Assembly: GCA_030141605.1 (NCBI GenBank)
Contig: JAQGDQ010000737.1
Coordinates: 40,409-104,408 of the forward strand
DNA: 64,000 bases
Source: Tubiluchus corallicola
Taxonomy: Eukaryota; Priapulida; Priapulimorpha; Priapulimorphida; Tubiluchidae
Direction: 5' to 3'
Shown here: positions 52,901-61,439 of the stretch, in pieces
Layout of the letters: each line of letters begins with the position of its first letter
How positions within the stretch are numbered: the first letter of the stretch is position 1
Program-made: the position numbers and the translations under genes
The notes under the pieces: generated by a model
The model's database searches: none
What the model saw: the letters and a program-made list of their open reading frames with translations, nothing else
What the model was told of the DNA's origin: nothing

Positions 52901-55900
52901 GTACTTGCTGGTGTACATAACAGTAATTGCATATTTGTGCAATAAATTCAATTGAGTCGACTTTTGTGATTACTTATTACTTGTCATTAATTAATTATCA
53001 CTCTGATTGTCAGAATTTTTATAAACCATTGCGGTTTATTTTACCAATTATTATCCATTGGTCCACCTGTACGCAGGGCTTGTAGCTTAGGTGGTAGAGC
53101 ATGGGAGTACCAATCTCAGGTCTCGAGTTCAAATCCCGACTAGTCCAGAATTTTTCAGCGTCTCATTTCTTCAATTCGATGGGTAATAAATGATAAGATA
53201 AACTGCAATGGTCTGTAAAAATTCTAGCATTCACAGTAATTTTCATTTGTTTAAGTGGTTTCTCTCTGCACAGGTTACTCAATGCTCATACTGGGTGTAC
53301 GAAGCCATTGTAAGCTGAAAGATTTACCCCAGCTCAGGCAACAGAAACATGTCATCTCTGTCGTACCCGGCTTGCCAAAACTTCACCTGGAGACATCATT
53401 GTCGAAATCGGCCAGTTTCACTAGCTTAGTCGACAGCGGGTGTATCGTTAGTAGTGGCTCCGTGAGCTTGTATGCTGGTCAAATGTACGTCACGTTCCAT
53501 TGTTTTTTTAAAAACTATTTTCGTAGATGATGTGTGTATAATTGATTTTTAGCAGCTCTGTGATTGGTTGTTCAATTTCTAGCATGTTTCGTGAACTTGC
53601 CAGTGGAGCTCAAGTCGCAGCTGCCAGACTTTGTAGTTGTTCATTTTTAAATACAGCAGTAGCCTTTGTGACACGACAGACAGCATTTTGAGCTCATTTT
53701 TAAATACAGCAGTAGCCTTTGTGACACGACAGACAGCATTTTGAGCTCATTTTTAAACACAGCAGTAGCCTTTGTGACACAACAGACAGCATTTTGAGCT
53801 CATTTTTAAATACAGCAGTAGCCTTTGTGACATGACAGACAGCATTTTGAGCTCATTTTTAAACACAGCAGTAGCCTTTGTGACACAACAGACAGCATTT
53901 TGAGCTCATTTTTAAATACAGCAGTAGCCTTTGTGACACGACAGACAGCATTTTGAGCTCATTTTTAAATACAGCAGTAGCCTTTGTGACACGACAGACA
54001 GCATTTTGAGCTCATTTTTAAACACAGCAGTAGCCTTTGTGACACGACAGACAGCATTTTGAGCTCATTTTTAAACACAGCAGTAGCCTTTGTGACACAA
54101 CAAACAGCATTTTGAGCTCATTTTTAAATACAGCAGTAGCCTTTGTGACACGACACATAGCATTTTGAGCTCATTTTTAAATACAGCAGTAGCTTTTGTG
54201 ACACGACAGACAGCATTTTGAGCTCATTTTTAAATACAGCAGTAGCCTTTGTGACACGACAGACAGCATTTTGAGCTCATTTTTAAACACAGCAGTAGCC
54301 TTTGTGACACGACAGACAGCATTTTGAGCTCATTTTTAAACGCAGCAGTAGCCTTTGTGACACGACAGACAGCATTGTGAGCTCAAGGAAAAGCGGACCC
54401 AACCCTAATCTGTAGGTCAAAACAATTTACTCTTGGTAAAAGGAACCATTGTGAAAAATGTGTGATGAAATCTATTTCAGCTAGACTTTATTTTACCAAA
54501 GTCCTTATTTAAGGTAAAACCAGACTCATTCTTAAATTATAGGTCAAAACAATACACTTTTGTAATACTGAAAGGAAATATGCTATTTTTTCAAAAATGT
54601 GATTAATGTGAAAGAATTATTACCTCACAAACGCAATTTTATGTTCACACCACTAGTTCTTCCCTGCTACATGCATTTCGCCATTCATTAGTTAGACGAG
54701 CACTAATGCCTGCATTTTCGAAATGCACTGAAAAATAGTTTCTGCAACTTTCAGTTTAGATGTGTTAGTTTGTGATGTACTGCACATGCTCAACAGTTCA
54801 TGCGTGAGCACAGCGGTAAATTTAAAATTTCGATTTTTATCTTAAGTTTTGCCAAGTTCTTCTACATCACACTGAATGTTGGACAGTAGCACTGTACTTC
54901 AATTTTCACTTTCACAAACACGTGTAATACGCTCATGGAATGTTTGTGCTGTTAAAAGTTATTGTAGCTTGTGACATCATCACTAGCTGTGTTCGCCCGC
55001 CATTAATTAAGTTCTTAAAATATTATATAATTATCAGAAGTGCATTGGCGTTATTATATGTGTTAAAATGTATATATTTTCCGTACTTCAAAATGGGGTA
55101 GGATGCAAATAATGTCGTTTTGTAGTGTAGATACAACTGACCAGCAACTGAAAATGCCTCACACTTTCTGGTCACCTAGCTAAAAGTACTACCTATTTTT
55201 TGGTCAGCTAGCCAAAAGTGACTCCCACTTTCTTAAACGCCATTAGGTTCAGGAGAAAATTGATGTCGAGTGAATTTCAGAAAGCATTTTTTTAACTTTG
55301 CCGTGCTATAGGCTGGAATCAGTGCAGAGTGACAGGGCCTATTCAGTACAATGATTTTGCCTAGCTCTTGACCAAAGATAGTCCTCTTAGTTGACCCACT
55401 GAATTGGCCGAGGTGCCTGAGCCGCATTTCAGTGTACATGCATCCTCCCTCAGTGAGGTAAACAGCCAGGATCAGTATGGCAAATTAAAACCACTTAGAG
55501 CAAATATCTAACCCTGGTAGTCATATGCTATCTTATCCATTCCATTTTTCATCATCGTATTGTTTGGTTTTGCAGACACAGCTGTACTGTGATCTTAACA
55601 AACGTATCTGAACAGCCTGTTGAACGTATTGATATCAGCCTGGAAACAAGACTAAGCAAAAGTATGTATGATGGATTCTGTTTTGATAGAGCAAAACTAT
55701 GTATGATGGATCATGTTGACTGAGCAAAAGTATGTATGATGGATCATGTTGATTGAGCAAACGTATGTATGATGGATCATGTTGATTGAGCAAAAGTATG
55801 TATGATGGATTCTGTTTTGATTGAGCAAAAGTATGTATGATGGATCATGTTGATTGAGCAAAAGTATGTATGCTGGATCATGCTGATTGAGCAAACGTAT

Positions 55901-58900
55901 GTATGATGGATCATGTTGATTGAGCAAAAGTATGTATGATAGATTCTGATGATTGAGCAAAAGTATGTATGATGGATCATGTTGATTGAGCAAAAGTATG
56001 TATGACAGATCATGTTGATTGAGCAAAAGTATGTATGATGGATCATGTTGATTGAGCAAAAGTTTATATGTATGGATCCTAAAGCATCTTATTTCTTCTG
56101 TGAGTGTGAAAACTCATGAAAACTTACTAATTAGCGTCAAAAACAAGTTTGAGAAACATCAAGTAATGTAATTAGTATCATAAACGACTTCAAGCTTCAA
56201 CAGTGGCAAGTAAAACTTGGATGAAAAAGTTTCAAAAGTATTATCCTTTGTGCTTTTTCATACTAATTAGCTTCTTGATGTTTCTTGCGACTTCTTAATA
56301 CTAACTACCTGGCTGTGCCTGTGCTGCTGTTTTTTTATAGCTCCTTGATGCTCCTTGACACCCCTTGATGTTTATTGATGTTCCTTGACACTGATTGATG
56401 CTTTTTGACTATTTGACACTTCTTGATTCTCCTTGACATCAATTGATGTTCCTTGACACTTCTTGACACTCCTTGACTGATTTATAGTCCTTGGTACTTC
56501 TTGATGCTCCTTGACACTCCTTGACATTGATTGATAATACTTGATACTGATTGATGCCCCTTGACACTTCTTGATATTGATTGATGTTCCTTGATACTGA
56601 TTGATGCTCCTTGACACTCCATGACATTGATTGATGCTTCATGATACTTTTGACATTGATTCATGTTCCTTGATACTGATTGGTGCTGCTTGACACACCT
56701 TGACATTGGTTGATGTTCCTTGATACTTCTCAATCCTCCTTGACACTTCTTGACATTTCTTGACAGTTTTTGGCTTTGTTTGATGCTAATTAGTATGAGT
56801 GATTTTTGGAAAACGTATGCACGAATTTCGATGTTCAATTATGGAGTAAAATTACTTGTCTTTATTTGACTTTTCTTGGCAACAATGATGAGAGTTTGAC
56901 GATTATGAGTATTTCAATGATAACTCATTGTTTTGCACGTTTGATACTCTGAGTTGCTTACACACGAAAGAACACGTTATAGCGAAACTATATACAAGAA
57001 GCGAAATTTGAAAAATGACGACATTTTCGTGTTTTGCAGAAAGATCTGTGAAGTTTTTTTCCTGGGACGAGGAAGAGGTTCAGTCAAAGCTTCCATTACT
57101 GCCCGAAAAGAGCATCACGATGATGTTGAAAATTGAGGCCGTCAGCGATTTTGTGGTCCAGGACAGTTTGCTCAGTGACGAAGGTATGCGTAGCACCATC
57201 TAATTTATGCAATCATTTACCATTTATGCGTACGTGTTTTCAAAACAATACAAACACGTTAGTTAATCTGTAAAGAAAGAATGCAATGTCCGGGGATGAG
57301 AATTTTCCACGGATACATCAGTGTAATCATGTGGATATCTCTATGTATAAAAATGTAGAATCAATTGTGTGGAGTTATTTGAGTCAATTGCAGACAGTTT
57401 TTATATACTTTTGCATAGGAACAGCCAGTACTTAGGCGTTTTTGAGACAATTAGGTATCATGTATCCTTGATAGTTGGGTATTTTAAATTATGCATGAAA
57501 CAAGGTAACTGATATTTTAAGTCCACTTGGAGGCTCTCTATGGTCACAAAATTGCAATTTGTTGCTGGCTTCAAGGGGGTTTCGCGCCCCCTAAATCCCT
57601 GGCCTATTTCAGAGTTTTTTGAAATTTGTCATTCTCATCCCTGAATATCAGCATTATTAATACACACTCACACAAGTAAAGCTTGAAATTTTTTAGTACA
57701 TAGAAATCACACAGTAGTTTTAAAACAGTATTTATATATTCGAGTATATCGTACAGTTCAACATAATTTAAAAAACTGAAATTGTTATTTCCTTGAGCAT
57801 CTAAAATGTCTAATAAAAAGTGCACAGTTGTCAGAAAATCCGCTTTAAACCAAGCCTGGCTTCTTTGGTGGCCTTACAATATTATTTAGATCGTATGCTT
57901 CATTCGTGCATGTGTAACCATGTGTTTAGTTAACCTTGCGTATAAAAAGGAAGTGTCACCGTTGATCGGTGACCACCTATCAGCAGGTACCACAAAAGGT
58001 GGTCCCCTTTTTCTTGTTTTTAATATAGGCCTATAAGTGAGATTATTTAAAGTGTTGTGAAGTATGTGATTATTTTTGTTATAATTTGTAACTTGTAACG
58101 TAATGTAAAGTGCAACAGTTAAATTTGTTAGTAAAGTGTATTATTAGTGTGGCCACAATTTATACAACTCGTTATGTTTCTCTAATGACTATTTTTGACT
58201 GGATTATTTTCACAGCACGATTAATGCAAAATCACAGGTAAGAGCAAATCAATCAATACCCACTAAGGTTTAAGCGTAATGCAACCTTTTCACTGCCATA
58301 AATTAGACGTAAATTAGTGTTAACAGTGCACCATCAGGACAGACTCTCCCTCTCTTTAAAGCTATTTGGCATCAAAATCAATTTTTTCGATAACAGTATT
58401 CATTTTATCATTATCAGGATGATATTAGCATTTATTGATATCTTTAAAACTATCACTAAAAATTTAAATTATCACAAATATTGATTAGTTTTTAACAGAC
58501 TTTGCATTAAATCCTAGAATGGGGTAAATTGACAAGTTGGTGTTTACGAGCAAAGAAGCTGATAGGGAATTACCTGCTACGTAAACTTTTTACCTGTATC
58601 TTTACAAAACATTTATGAAATGTCATACAAGGGTGATCAGTATTGCATACAAACGGTAACAAATAGCAATGACTTCATACTTTTGTCTCACTGCAACCTT
58701 CCAAGGTAATATTACCTCACTGAGGTAATATAATTAAACCGTGTTTGGAAGTTGTTATTTTTTGGGGTCAGTTCTAGCAAATTAAAAAAAACTCACTGCA
58801 CCAAAAGTAGTAGCCGTTATTGAGCCATAAACTTGTCTTTAACGAGCTTGAACTGTAAACGAAATTGAATTAAAATCTATGGCTTCAGTAAATACATTAA

Positions 58901-59079
58901 ATACATGCATTATTAATTATTTATTTAGATATGTAATAATTAAGTAGCTGCAGAAATTTTATGTGATGTAGTAAAGTGAATGGATTTTTCTGATGCTTTC
59001 AGATGGTACTGCTGCTGACATTTCGAGGAGGAGTAGCGTCGCAAGTTTCACCGCACCTGTTGACTCTCATCAAGCCAAG
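34236..59079 (+). CDS. TRAPPC9: TRAPPC9 (TRAPPII subunit), 16 exons, 3' end outside window
   Basis: Sixteen exons join without a phase error to 2661 nt (887 codons): 34236-34963, 35721-35866, 36982-37125, 38303-38329, 40183-40301, 41419-41559, 43504-43632, 45876-46039, 46460-46636, 47783-47937, 48813-48898, 52649-52775, 53274-53484, 55576-55661, 57040-57183 and 59003-59079. The start [14 protein letters not shown] and the motifs [42 protein letters not shown] and [11 protein letters not shown] match vertebrate TRAPPC9/NIBP (yeast Trs120), a cytosolic subunit of the TRAPPII exchange-factor complex at Golgi and recycling endosomes. Human TRAPPC9 is about 1150 residues or more, so roughly the last quarter is missing to the right. 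Several introns carry tandem arrays abutting splice sites. Confidence 0.96.
35721..35866 (+). CDS. TRAPPC9: TRAPPC9 exon 2
   Basis: Acceptor AG 35719-35720, donor GTATGT at 35867. Phase 2 in, phase 1 out. It encodes [17 protein letters not shown] and SVNDWLWLG, among the best-conserved parts of the family. Confidence 0.96.
36170..36345 (+). repeat. REP-C interspersed repeat, copy 1
   Basis: It shares 'ttactgttatcacttaaact', 'agaaaaatataacaaagaaa' and a terminal 'accgccat'-type block with 60697-60860, and its first part with 60365-60435. Unknown family, non-coding, intron 2. Confidence 0.7.
36982..37125 (+). CDS. TRAPPC9: TRAPPC9 exon 3
   Basis: Acceptor AG 36980-36981, donor GTAAAT at 37126. 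It completes an Ala codon and encodes [15 protein letters not shown], matching the family, then a variable Ser-rich linker. Confidence 0.92.
37877..38092 (+). repeat. 43-bp minisatellite, about 5 copies
   Basis: Units start at 37877, 37920, 37963, 38006 and 38049, with the core 'agtggtgcacactgggatg'. It lies in intron 3, about 210 bases before the microexon. Confidence 0.93.
38303..38329 (+). CDS. TRAPPC9: TRAPPC9 exon 4, 27-nt microexon
   Basis: Acceptor AG 38301-38302 and donor GTAATT at 38330 enclose 27 nt, phase 1 in and out, adding nine residues rich in Lys/Arg/Ser within the variable linker. Skipping keeps the frame, so it could be a cassette exon. Support is signals and phase only. 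Confidence 0.55.
38952..39617. mobile_element. Harbinger-like MITE, copy 1 (666 bp)
   Basis: TTA at 38949-38951 and 39618-39620 flanks inverted ends 'ggcccatttcacactgagga' and the complement-like 'ctcagtgtgaaatgtgc'. Three-base TTA targets with such ends suggest a PIF/Harbinger-type MITE. It lies in intron 4. Confidence 0.8.
40183..40301 (+). CDS. TRAPPC9: TRAPPC9 exon 5
   Basis: Acceptor AG 40181-40182, donor GTACGT at 40302; exit phase 0. It encodes [20 protein letters not shown], a clear family match. Confidence 0.95.
41419..41559 (+). CDS. TRAPPC9: TRAPPC9 exon 6
   Basis: Acceptor AG 41417-41418, donor GTGTGT at 41560; 47 codons, phase 0. It encodes [20 protein letters not shown] and a following helix pair. 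Confidence 0.95.
41560..43503. other. TRAPPC9 intron 6, nothing recognised
   Basis: It includes a short (GAT)n run near 42395-42422 and a GC-richer patch near 42230-42290. The open frames here have no recognisable domain. Confidence 0.4.
43504..43632 (+). CDS. TRAPPC9: TRAPPC9 exon 7
   Basis: Acceptor AG 43502-43503, donor GTGAGT at 43633; 43 codons, phase 0. It encodes [17 protein letters not shown], near-identical to the vertebrate protein as I recall it. Confidence 0.96.
43646..44164. mobile_element. MITE with 'cagggatgagaa' ends, copy 1
   Basis: Left end 'cagggatgagaattttt', right end 'gtcattctcatccctg'. It begins only 14 bases after the exon 7 border. The interior matches 57291-57643, for example 'gagttatttgagtcaattgc'. 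Non-coding. Confidence 0.78.
44367..45043. mobile_element. Harbinger-like MITE, copy 2 (677 bp)
   Basis: TTA at 44364-44366 and 45044-45046; ends 'ggcccatttcacactgaaga' and 'cctcagtgtgaaatgggcc'. Same orientation and family as 38952-39617. It lies in intron 7. Confidence 0.83.
45227..45840 (+). repeat. REP-A interspersed repeat, copy 2
   Basis: The longest clear copy, from 'ttaaagcaaaactggaccca' to 'cagacttgaaaatgg'. It ends about 35 bases before exon 8. Confidence 0.82.
45876..46039 (+). CDS. TRAPPC9: TRAPPC9 exon 8
   Basis: Acceptor AG 45874-45875, donor GTATTT at 46040; exit phase 2. It encodes [18 protein letters not shown] and [15 protein letters not shown]. The donor is suboptimal (gtattt), and the frame continues open through the whole following intron. 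Confidence 0.94.
46111..46473 (+). repeat. 33-bp array carrying the exon 9 splice acceptor
   Basis: Eleven 33-bp units begin at 46111, 46144, 46177 and so on; each holds a pyrimidine tract, 'tttttgtagg' or 'tttttgtggg', and 'catttacagat'. Units 1, 2, 4, 6, 8, 10 and 11 keep gtag; units 3, 5, 7 and 9 read gtgg. The last unit is the real intron 8/exon 9 junction (46459/46460). The array reads in frame with TRAPPC9 as an 11-residue repeat. Confidence 0.95.
46460..46636 (+). CDS. TRAPPC9: TRAPPC9 exon 9
   Basis: Acceptor AG 46458-46459 in the last array unit, donor GTATGA at 46637; phase 2 in and out. It starts [13 protein letters not shown] and includes [16 protein letters not shown] and [13 protein letters not shown]. 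The exact acceptor is the most exon-proximal gtag; upstream copies are in-frame alternatives. Confidence 0.88.
46962..47400 (+). mobile_element. GC-rich insert, probable LINE 3' end
   Basis: A block clearly richer in G+C than its surroundings ends in 'agacagaaggatgccaacca' followed by an 'acaacaacaat' tail, a style seen at the 3' ends of some non-LTR retrotransposons. No reverse-transcriptase motif was recognised. Intron 9. Confidence 0.4.
47783..47937 (+). CDS. TRAPPC9: TRAPPC9 exon 10
   Basis: Acceptor AG 47781-47782, donor GTAGTT at 47938; phase 2 in, phase 1 out. It encodes [16 protein letters not shown] and [16 protein letters not shown]. Confidence 0.94.
47962..48583 (+). repeat. 31-bp minisatellite, about 19 copies
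   Basis: The unit is close to 'gatgtataagcttaattta' plus 'aacaatgtaaat'. Many units carry HindIII-like 'aagctt'. It starts about 24 bases after the exon 10 donor, with degenerate units first and more uniform units later. Confidence 0.95.
48609..48687 (+). repeat. tRNA-like sequence, possible SINE head
   Basis: A box-like 'taatctagtggttgtggc', B box-like 'ggtttgaaacc' and a partial acceptor stem (gggcaag with cttgact) are followed by a T run that could end Pol III transcription. The anticodon arm is not convincing. Probably a tRNA-derived SINE or tRNA relic in intron 10. Confidence 0.4.
48813..48898 (+). CDS. TRAPPC9: TRAPPC9 exon 11
   Basis: Acceptor AG 48811-48812, donor GTAAGT at 48899; exit phase 0. 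It encodes [18 protein letters not shown] and [10 protein letters not shown]. Confidence 0.95.
49465..50123. mobile_element. Tigger/pogo-like MITE, copy 2 (inverted)
   Basis: It begins after TA (49463-49464) with 'cagtgttccctcgctactt' and ends 'ataagtgagggaacactg'. The interior is the reverse complement of 33242-33884. Open frames inside it are not genes. Intron 11. Confidence 0.85.
50124..51585. other. TRAPPC9 intron 11 interior, nothing recognised
   Basis: No exon or array is supported; several short frames on both strands lack recognisable content. Confidence 0.35.
51586..51637 (+). repeat. (ACATAG)n microsatellite
   Basis: About eight hexamer units of 'acatag'. Intron 11. Confidence 0.95.
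52296..52579 (+). repeat. 12-bp minisatellite 'agtgttgcag(a/t)g', about 24 copies
   Basis: Each unit carries 'gttgcag', a minimal acceptor-like AG. The two forms, ending 'ag' and 'tg', tend to alternate. The array ends about 70 bases upstream of the exon 12 acceptor. The 12-bp length leaves frames open on both strands; the Cys-rich and Val/Ser-rich frames are artefacts. Confidence 0.95.
52649..52775 (+). CDS. TRAPPC9: TRAPPC9 exon 12
   Basis: Acceptor AG 52647-52648, donor GTAAAA at 52776; phase 0 in, phase 1 out. It encodes [18 protein letters not shown], matching the family's SLPAESG-YPV segment. Confidence 0.93.
53076..53147 (+). tRNA. tRNA-like gene or relic, anticodon ACC
   Basis: The 72 bases fold as a tRNA by eye. 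The acceptor stem gggcttg/ctagtcc has one T-T mismatch. The D arm is gctt/gagc, the anticodon stem tggga/tctca has loop gtaccaa, and the T arm tcgag/cccga has loop ttcaaat and one mismatch. The anticodon would be ACC (Gly), which animals normally do not use. No encoded CCA. More likely a SINE head or tRNA pseudogene in intron 12 than a working tRNA. Confidence 0.4.
53274..53484 (+). CDS. TRAPPC9: TRAPPC9 exon 13
   Basis: Acceptor AG 53272-53273, donor GTACGT at 53485; phase 1 in, phase 2 out. It encodes [19 protein letters not shown] and [18 protein letters not shown], then the VSLYAGQ strand. Confidence 0.93.
53641..54376 (+). repeat. 53-bp minisatellite, about 14 copies
   Basis: Unit spacing is 53 (for example 53641 and 53694), with the core 'cagcattttgagctcatttt' and 'agtagcctttgtgacac'. 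Units are highly uniform, differing mainly at 'aatac/aacac' and 'cgaca/caaca'. Intron 13. Confidence 0.96.
54510..55100 (+). repeat. REP-A interspersed repeat, copy 3
   Basis: It follows a short duplicate of the repeat head at about 54387-54450, directly after the 53-bp array. Landmarks as in the other copies; more diverged. Intron 13. Confidence 0.78.
55576..55661 (+). CDS. TRAPPC9: TRAPPC9 exon 14
   Basis: Acceptor AG 55574-55575, donor GTATGT at 55662; phase 2 in, phase 1 out. It encodes [20 protein letters not shown] and the end of a beta-rich segment. Its last bases, 'agcaaaa', are part of the following array. Confidence 0.92.
55655..56070 (+). repeat. 33-bp-type array founded on the exon 14 splice donor
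   Basis: Units of mostly 33 bp repeat 'gagcaaaagtatgtatgatg' then 'gatcatgttgatt'. The first unit is the true exon end and donor (55661/55662). I count about twelve further units; roughly ten keep an intact donor-like 'gtatgtatg' (for example 55730, 55796, 55831, 55930, 55963, 55996). The second unit has GT changed to CT. Confidence 0.95.
56338..56790 (+). repeat. Degenerate 'ccttgacactgattgatg' tandem repeat
   Basis: Irregular short units of 'ccttga(c/t)', 'cacttcttga' and 'attgattgatg' fill about 450 bases of intron 14. Minus-strand frames with Gln/Ser/Lys repeats are artefacts. Confidence 0.9.
57040..57183 (+). CDS. TRAPPC9: TRAPPC9 exon 15
   Basis: Acceptor AG 57038-57039, donor GTATGC at 57184; phase 1 in and out. 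It encodes [17 protein letters not shown] and a following strand, aligning to the human FLSWKLEETLAQFPL segment. Confidence 0.92.
57291..57643. mobile_element. MITE with 'cagggatgagaa' ends, copy 2
   Basis: Left end 'cggggatgagaattttcc', right end 'gtcattctcatccctg'. Shorter relative of 43646-44164, same orientation, in intron 15. Confidence 0.75.
57644..59002. other. TRAPPC9 intron 15 remainder, nothing recognised
   Basis: A TATA-like 'gtataaaaagg' near 57942 was noted, but no exon or RNA gene is supported. Confidence 0.35.
59003..59079 (+). CDS. TRAPPC9: TRAPPC9 exon 16 (last in window)
   Basis: Acceptor AG 59001-59002, donor GTAATT at 59080; exit phase 0. It encodes a Ser/Arg-rich linker ([14 protein letters not shown]). 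Family conservation is low here, so support is mainly phase and signals. The gene continues to the right. Confidence 0.7.
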
Positions 59080-59092
59080 GTAATTAATTACA

Positions 59093-59361
59093 GGTAGTCA
59101 TCGACATACGACCTGTGCAGCTTTACGACTTTACGACCCGACCACAACTTAATTATACAAAACTAATTATTACTCGTATTTCTTTCCTTTTTAAGCGAAT
59201 TTCAAATCGCTATCTGTTGCAACAATTCATTCCTAGGTGCCGCCGTACTTAGTGCATGTACACACAGAAACATCTCACACGTTGGTGTGCACCATTTGAA
59301 TGTCCGGGTCCGACTTACGACCCATCTGCCGATACCAACTGTGGTCGTAAGTTGACTGTAG
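59093..59361. mobile_element. Small MITE with 'cgacatacgacc' ends
   Basis: Left end 'caggtagtcatcgacatacg', right end 'ggtcgtaagttgactgtag', an imperfect inverted pair about 270 bases apart. Non-coding. It begins 14 bases after exon 16. Confidence 0.55.
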
Positions 59362-59537
59362 CTCAATGTAAAGAATTAATTGTCCTACTGACACCTCCTA
59401 TAGAACATTTAAATACGATTCATTATAGTAAAGTACATCCGGCAGTCCACAGTCACTAGTTGTTTTGATTTTTCAGTCATTTAACATAATTTATTGCAGT
59501 TTAATTCTGAATTTTATTTGATGAAAAGTTGGACGTT

Positions 59538-60135
59538 GCTAAAGCAAAACTGGACCCAATCTTAAACTGTAGGTCAGTATAATTTAGTTTTTAAAATATT
59601 GAAAGGGAATATACTATTTTCAAAGAATTATTATCACACAAACACAATTTCACATTCGCGCCACTAGTTCTTCGCTGTTACATGCATTCATTTCGCTATT
59701 TGCTAGTTAGACGGGCACTAGCGCCTGCATTACGGAAACGCATTGCAAAAAAACATGCAGTACCACTCGGTTCAGAGGTGTTGGTTTGTGACGAACTACA
59801 CACATTCGGTAGATCATGCGTGAACACAACAGTAAATTTGAAATTTGAATTTTTAGCTTAAAAATTTGCTAGTTTTATTACAACACACTGAATATCTTAC
59901 AGTAGCATTGTATTTCAATTTTCACCTTCACAAACACGTGCAACATGCTCGTGGGATATTTTTGCTGTTGAAAATTATGTTAGTTTGTGATGTCATGAAT
60001 AGTTACACTCCCCTGCCATTAACTAAGTTTTTAATCTATTACTTAATTACCAGAAATGCTTTTGCAGTATTATTGGTGTTAAAATGTATACTTTTTATCA
60101 GATTTGAAAATGGGGGTAGTATATGGAAAATCATC
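59538..60135 (+). repeat. REP-A interspersed repeat, copy 4
   Basis: From 'ctaaagcaaaactggaccca' to 'cagatttgaaaatggggg'. Same orientation as the other three copies. Intron 16. Confidence 0.82.
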
Positions 60136-60364
60136 CTGTTTTCTTTTAAGACTTGTGAGTTTTCTATACGAGCAACTTTACTACATGTTATCATTATGCA
60201 TCGTACAAAAGTTTGGCATGAATGTTGCAGTTCTGTGCGTTGATGAGTTTTACATGTATCATTAATCATCAAATTAACACTAGCTGTGAATTTATTGTCT
60301 AATTGGCTTTCATTGCGCAGATTTTAGTGGATTTGTTCCTGCGAATAAAAATGTTTCCGCATAT

Positions 60365-60860
60365 TAAAGGAAGGAACAAGTCACTCAGTATGTTAGGTTC
60401 ATTTTGCTGTTATCACTTAAACTTCACTCCCATCAGTAATGAAGATAATAATATTATCTGCATAACAGCAAAAACCTTGAAATAGCTTTGAGTTGCTAAA
60501 GAAATTACACAAAACCTCCATGATTTTATTCCATTCACAAACATCCAAGACAAACTATGTTGATTATATGATATTTCAAGCATTTTAATAATTAATGACA
60601 AATGTTAATTCAAATACTGACCTATAAGAAGCTTTAAAAACTTGTATGAGATAAATTTGGATGCTCAATATTCACCCCAATGCAAGTTAATTTATTAAAG
60701 GGAAGAACAAGTCACTCAGTATGTTAGGTTCATTTTACTGTTATCACTTAAACTTAGAAAAATATAACAAAGAAATTTGCAAAGCACTGCCTATAAAGCA
60801 TGAATTTAAAATGTGCTACCTCTGAATAGAAATTTTCAGGCGTGGTGGTTGCCGCCATGG
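60365..60860 (+). repeat. REP-C copies 2 and 3
   Basis: A short copy (60365-60435) and a longer one (60697-60860) share 'aacaagtcactcagtatgtt' and the following tract with 36170-36345. The sequence between them is not repeated. Confidence 0.65.
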
Positions 60861-61439
60861 TTGAAAACTTATTATATTTATGCTGATATGATATTTTGGA
60901 GGTACTGTCAAACATTAGGACTCCAGGAAAAGTTGGCATTAAGCGAGTTTGGCATTATAAAGTGTTGTATAACGAGGTTTGATCAGACTGCCATAATCAT
61001 GTGACATATAACTTTAGAATTCATAGGGATTAGCACATTTTGGCTGAGTTGCTGCACAAAATGTATTTCAGTAAAAATTTTGATATGTTTATGCTCATAG
61101 TTTATCCACATTGAAGCCATGAAACAGCATGTACTATTGATACTGGTTACTGTGAATGTTTTGCGCTCGTATGAAATTTAATTAAGGCGTGCAGGCAGCC
61201 GTAGAATTTTGTTGCAGGAAGAGTGTTTTACACAAACGAAATTACTTGAATGGAAATAACTGATAGTAATGTAATTCCAAAATGTCATACTGACTGCAAA
61301 TGCTCTTGGTTTATTGTGCTGTTAGTGCCCAGCTTTTACTTAGAAACTAGCAGAACTTCAGAGAAACCTGAATAGGTACAAAGTTTTTACTTACTAACAT
61401 CATAAACGTTTGTTTCAGTGAAAAATAAATTACTTTATC
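60861..61439. other. Presumed TRAPPC9 intron 16, nothing recognised
   Basis: AT-rich sequence with no exon, array or RNA gene that I can support. Confidence 0.35.

Noticed and set aside
55697-56059. Minus-strand Leu/Asn/His-rich repeat protein
   Set aside because: Artefact of the donor-derived array at 55655-56070.
56372-56838. Minus-strand Gln/Ser-rich coiled-coil-like frames
   Set aside because: Short degenerate tandem repeat read in three frames; no exon signals.
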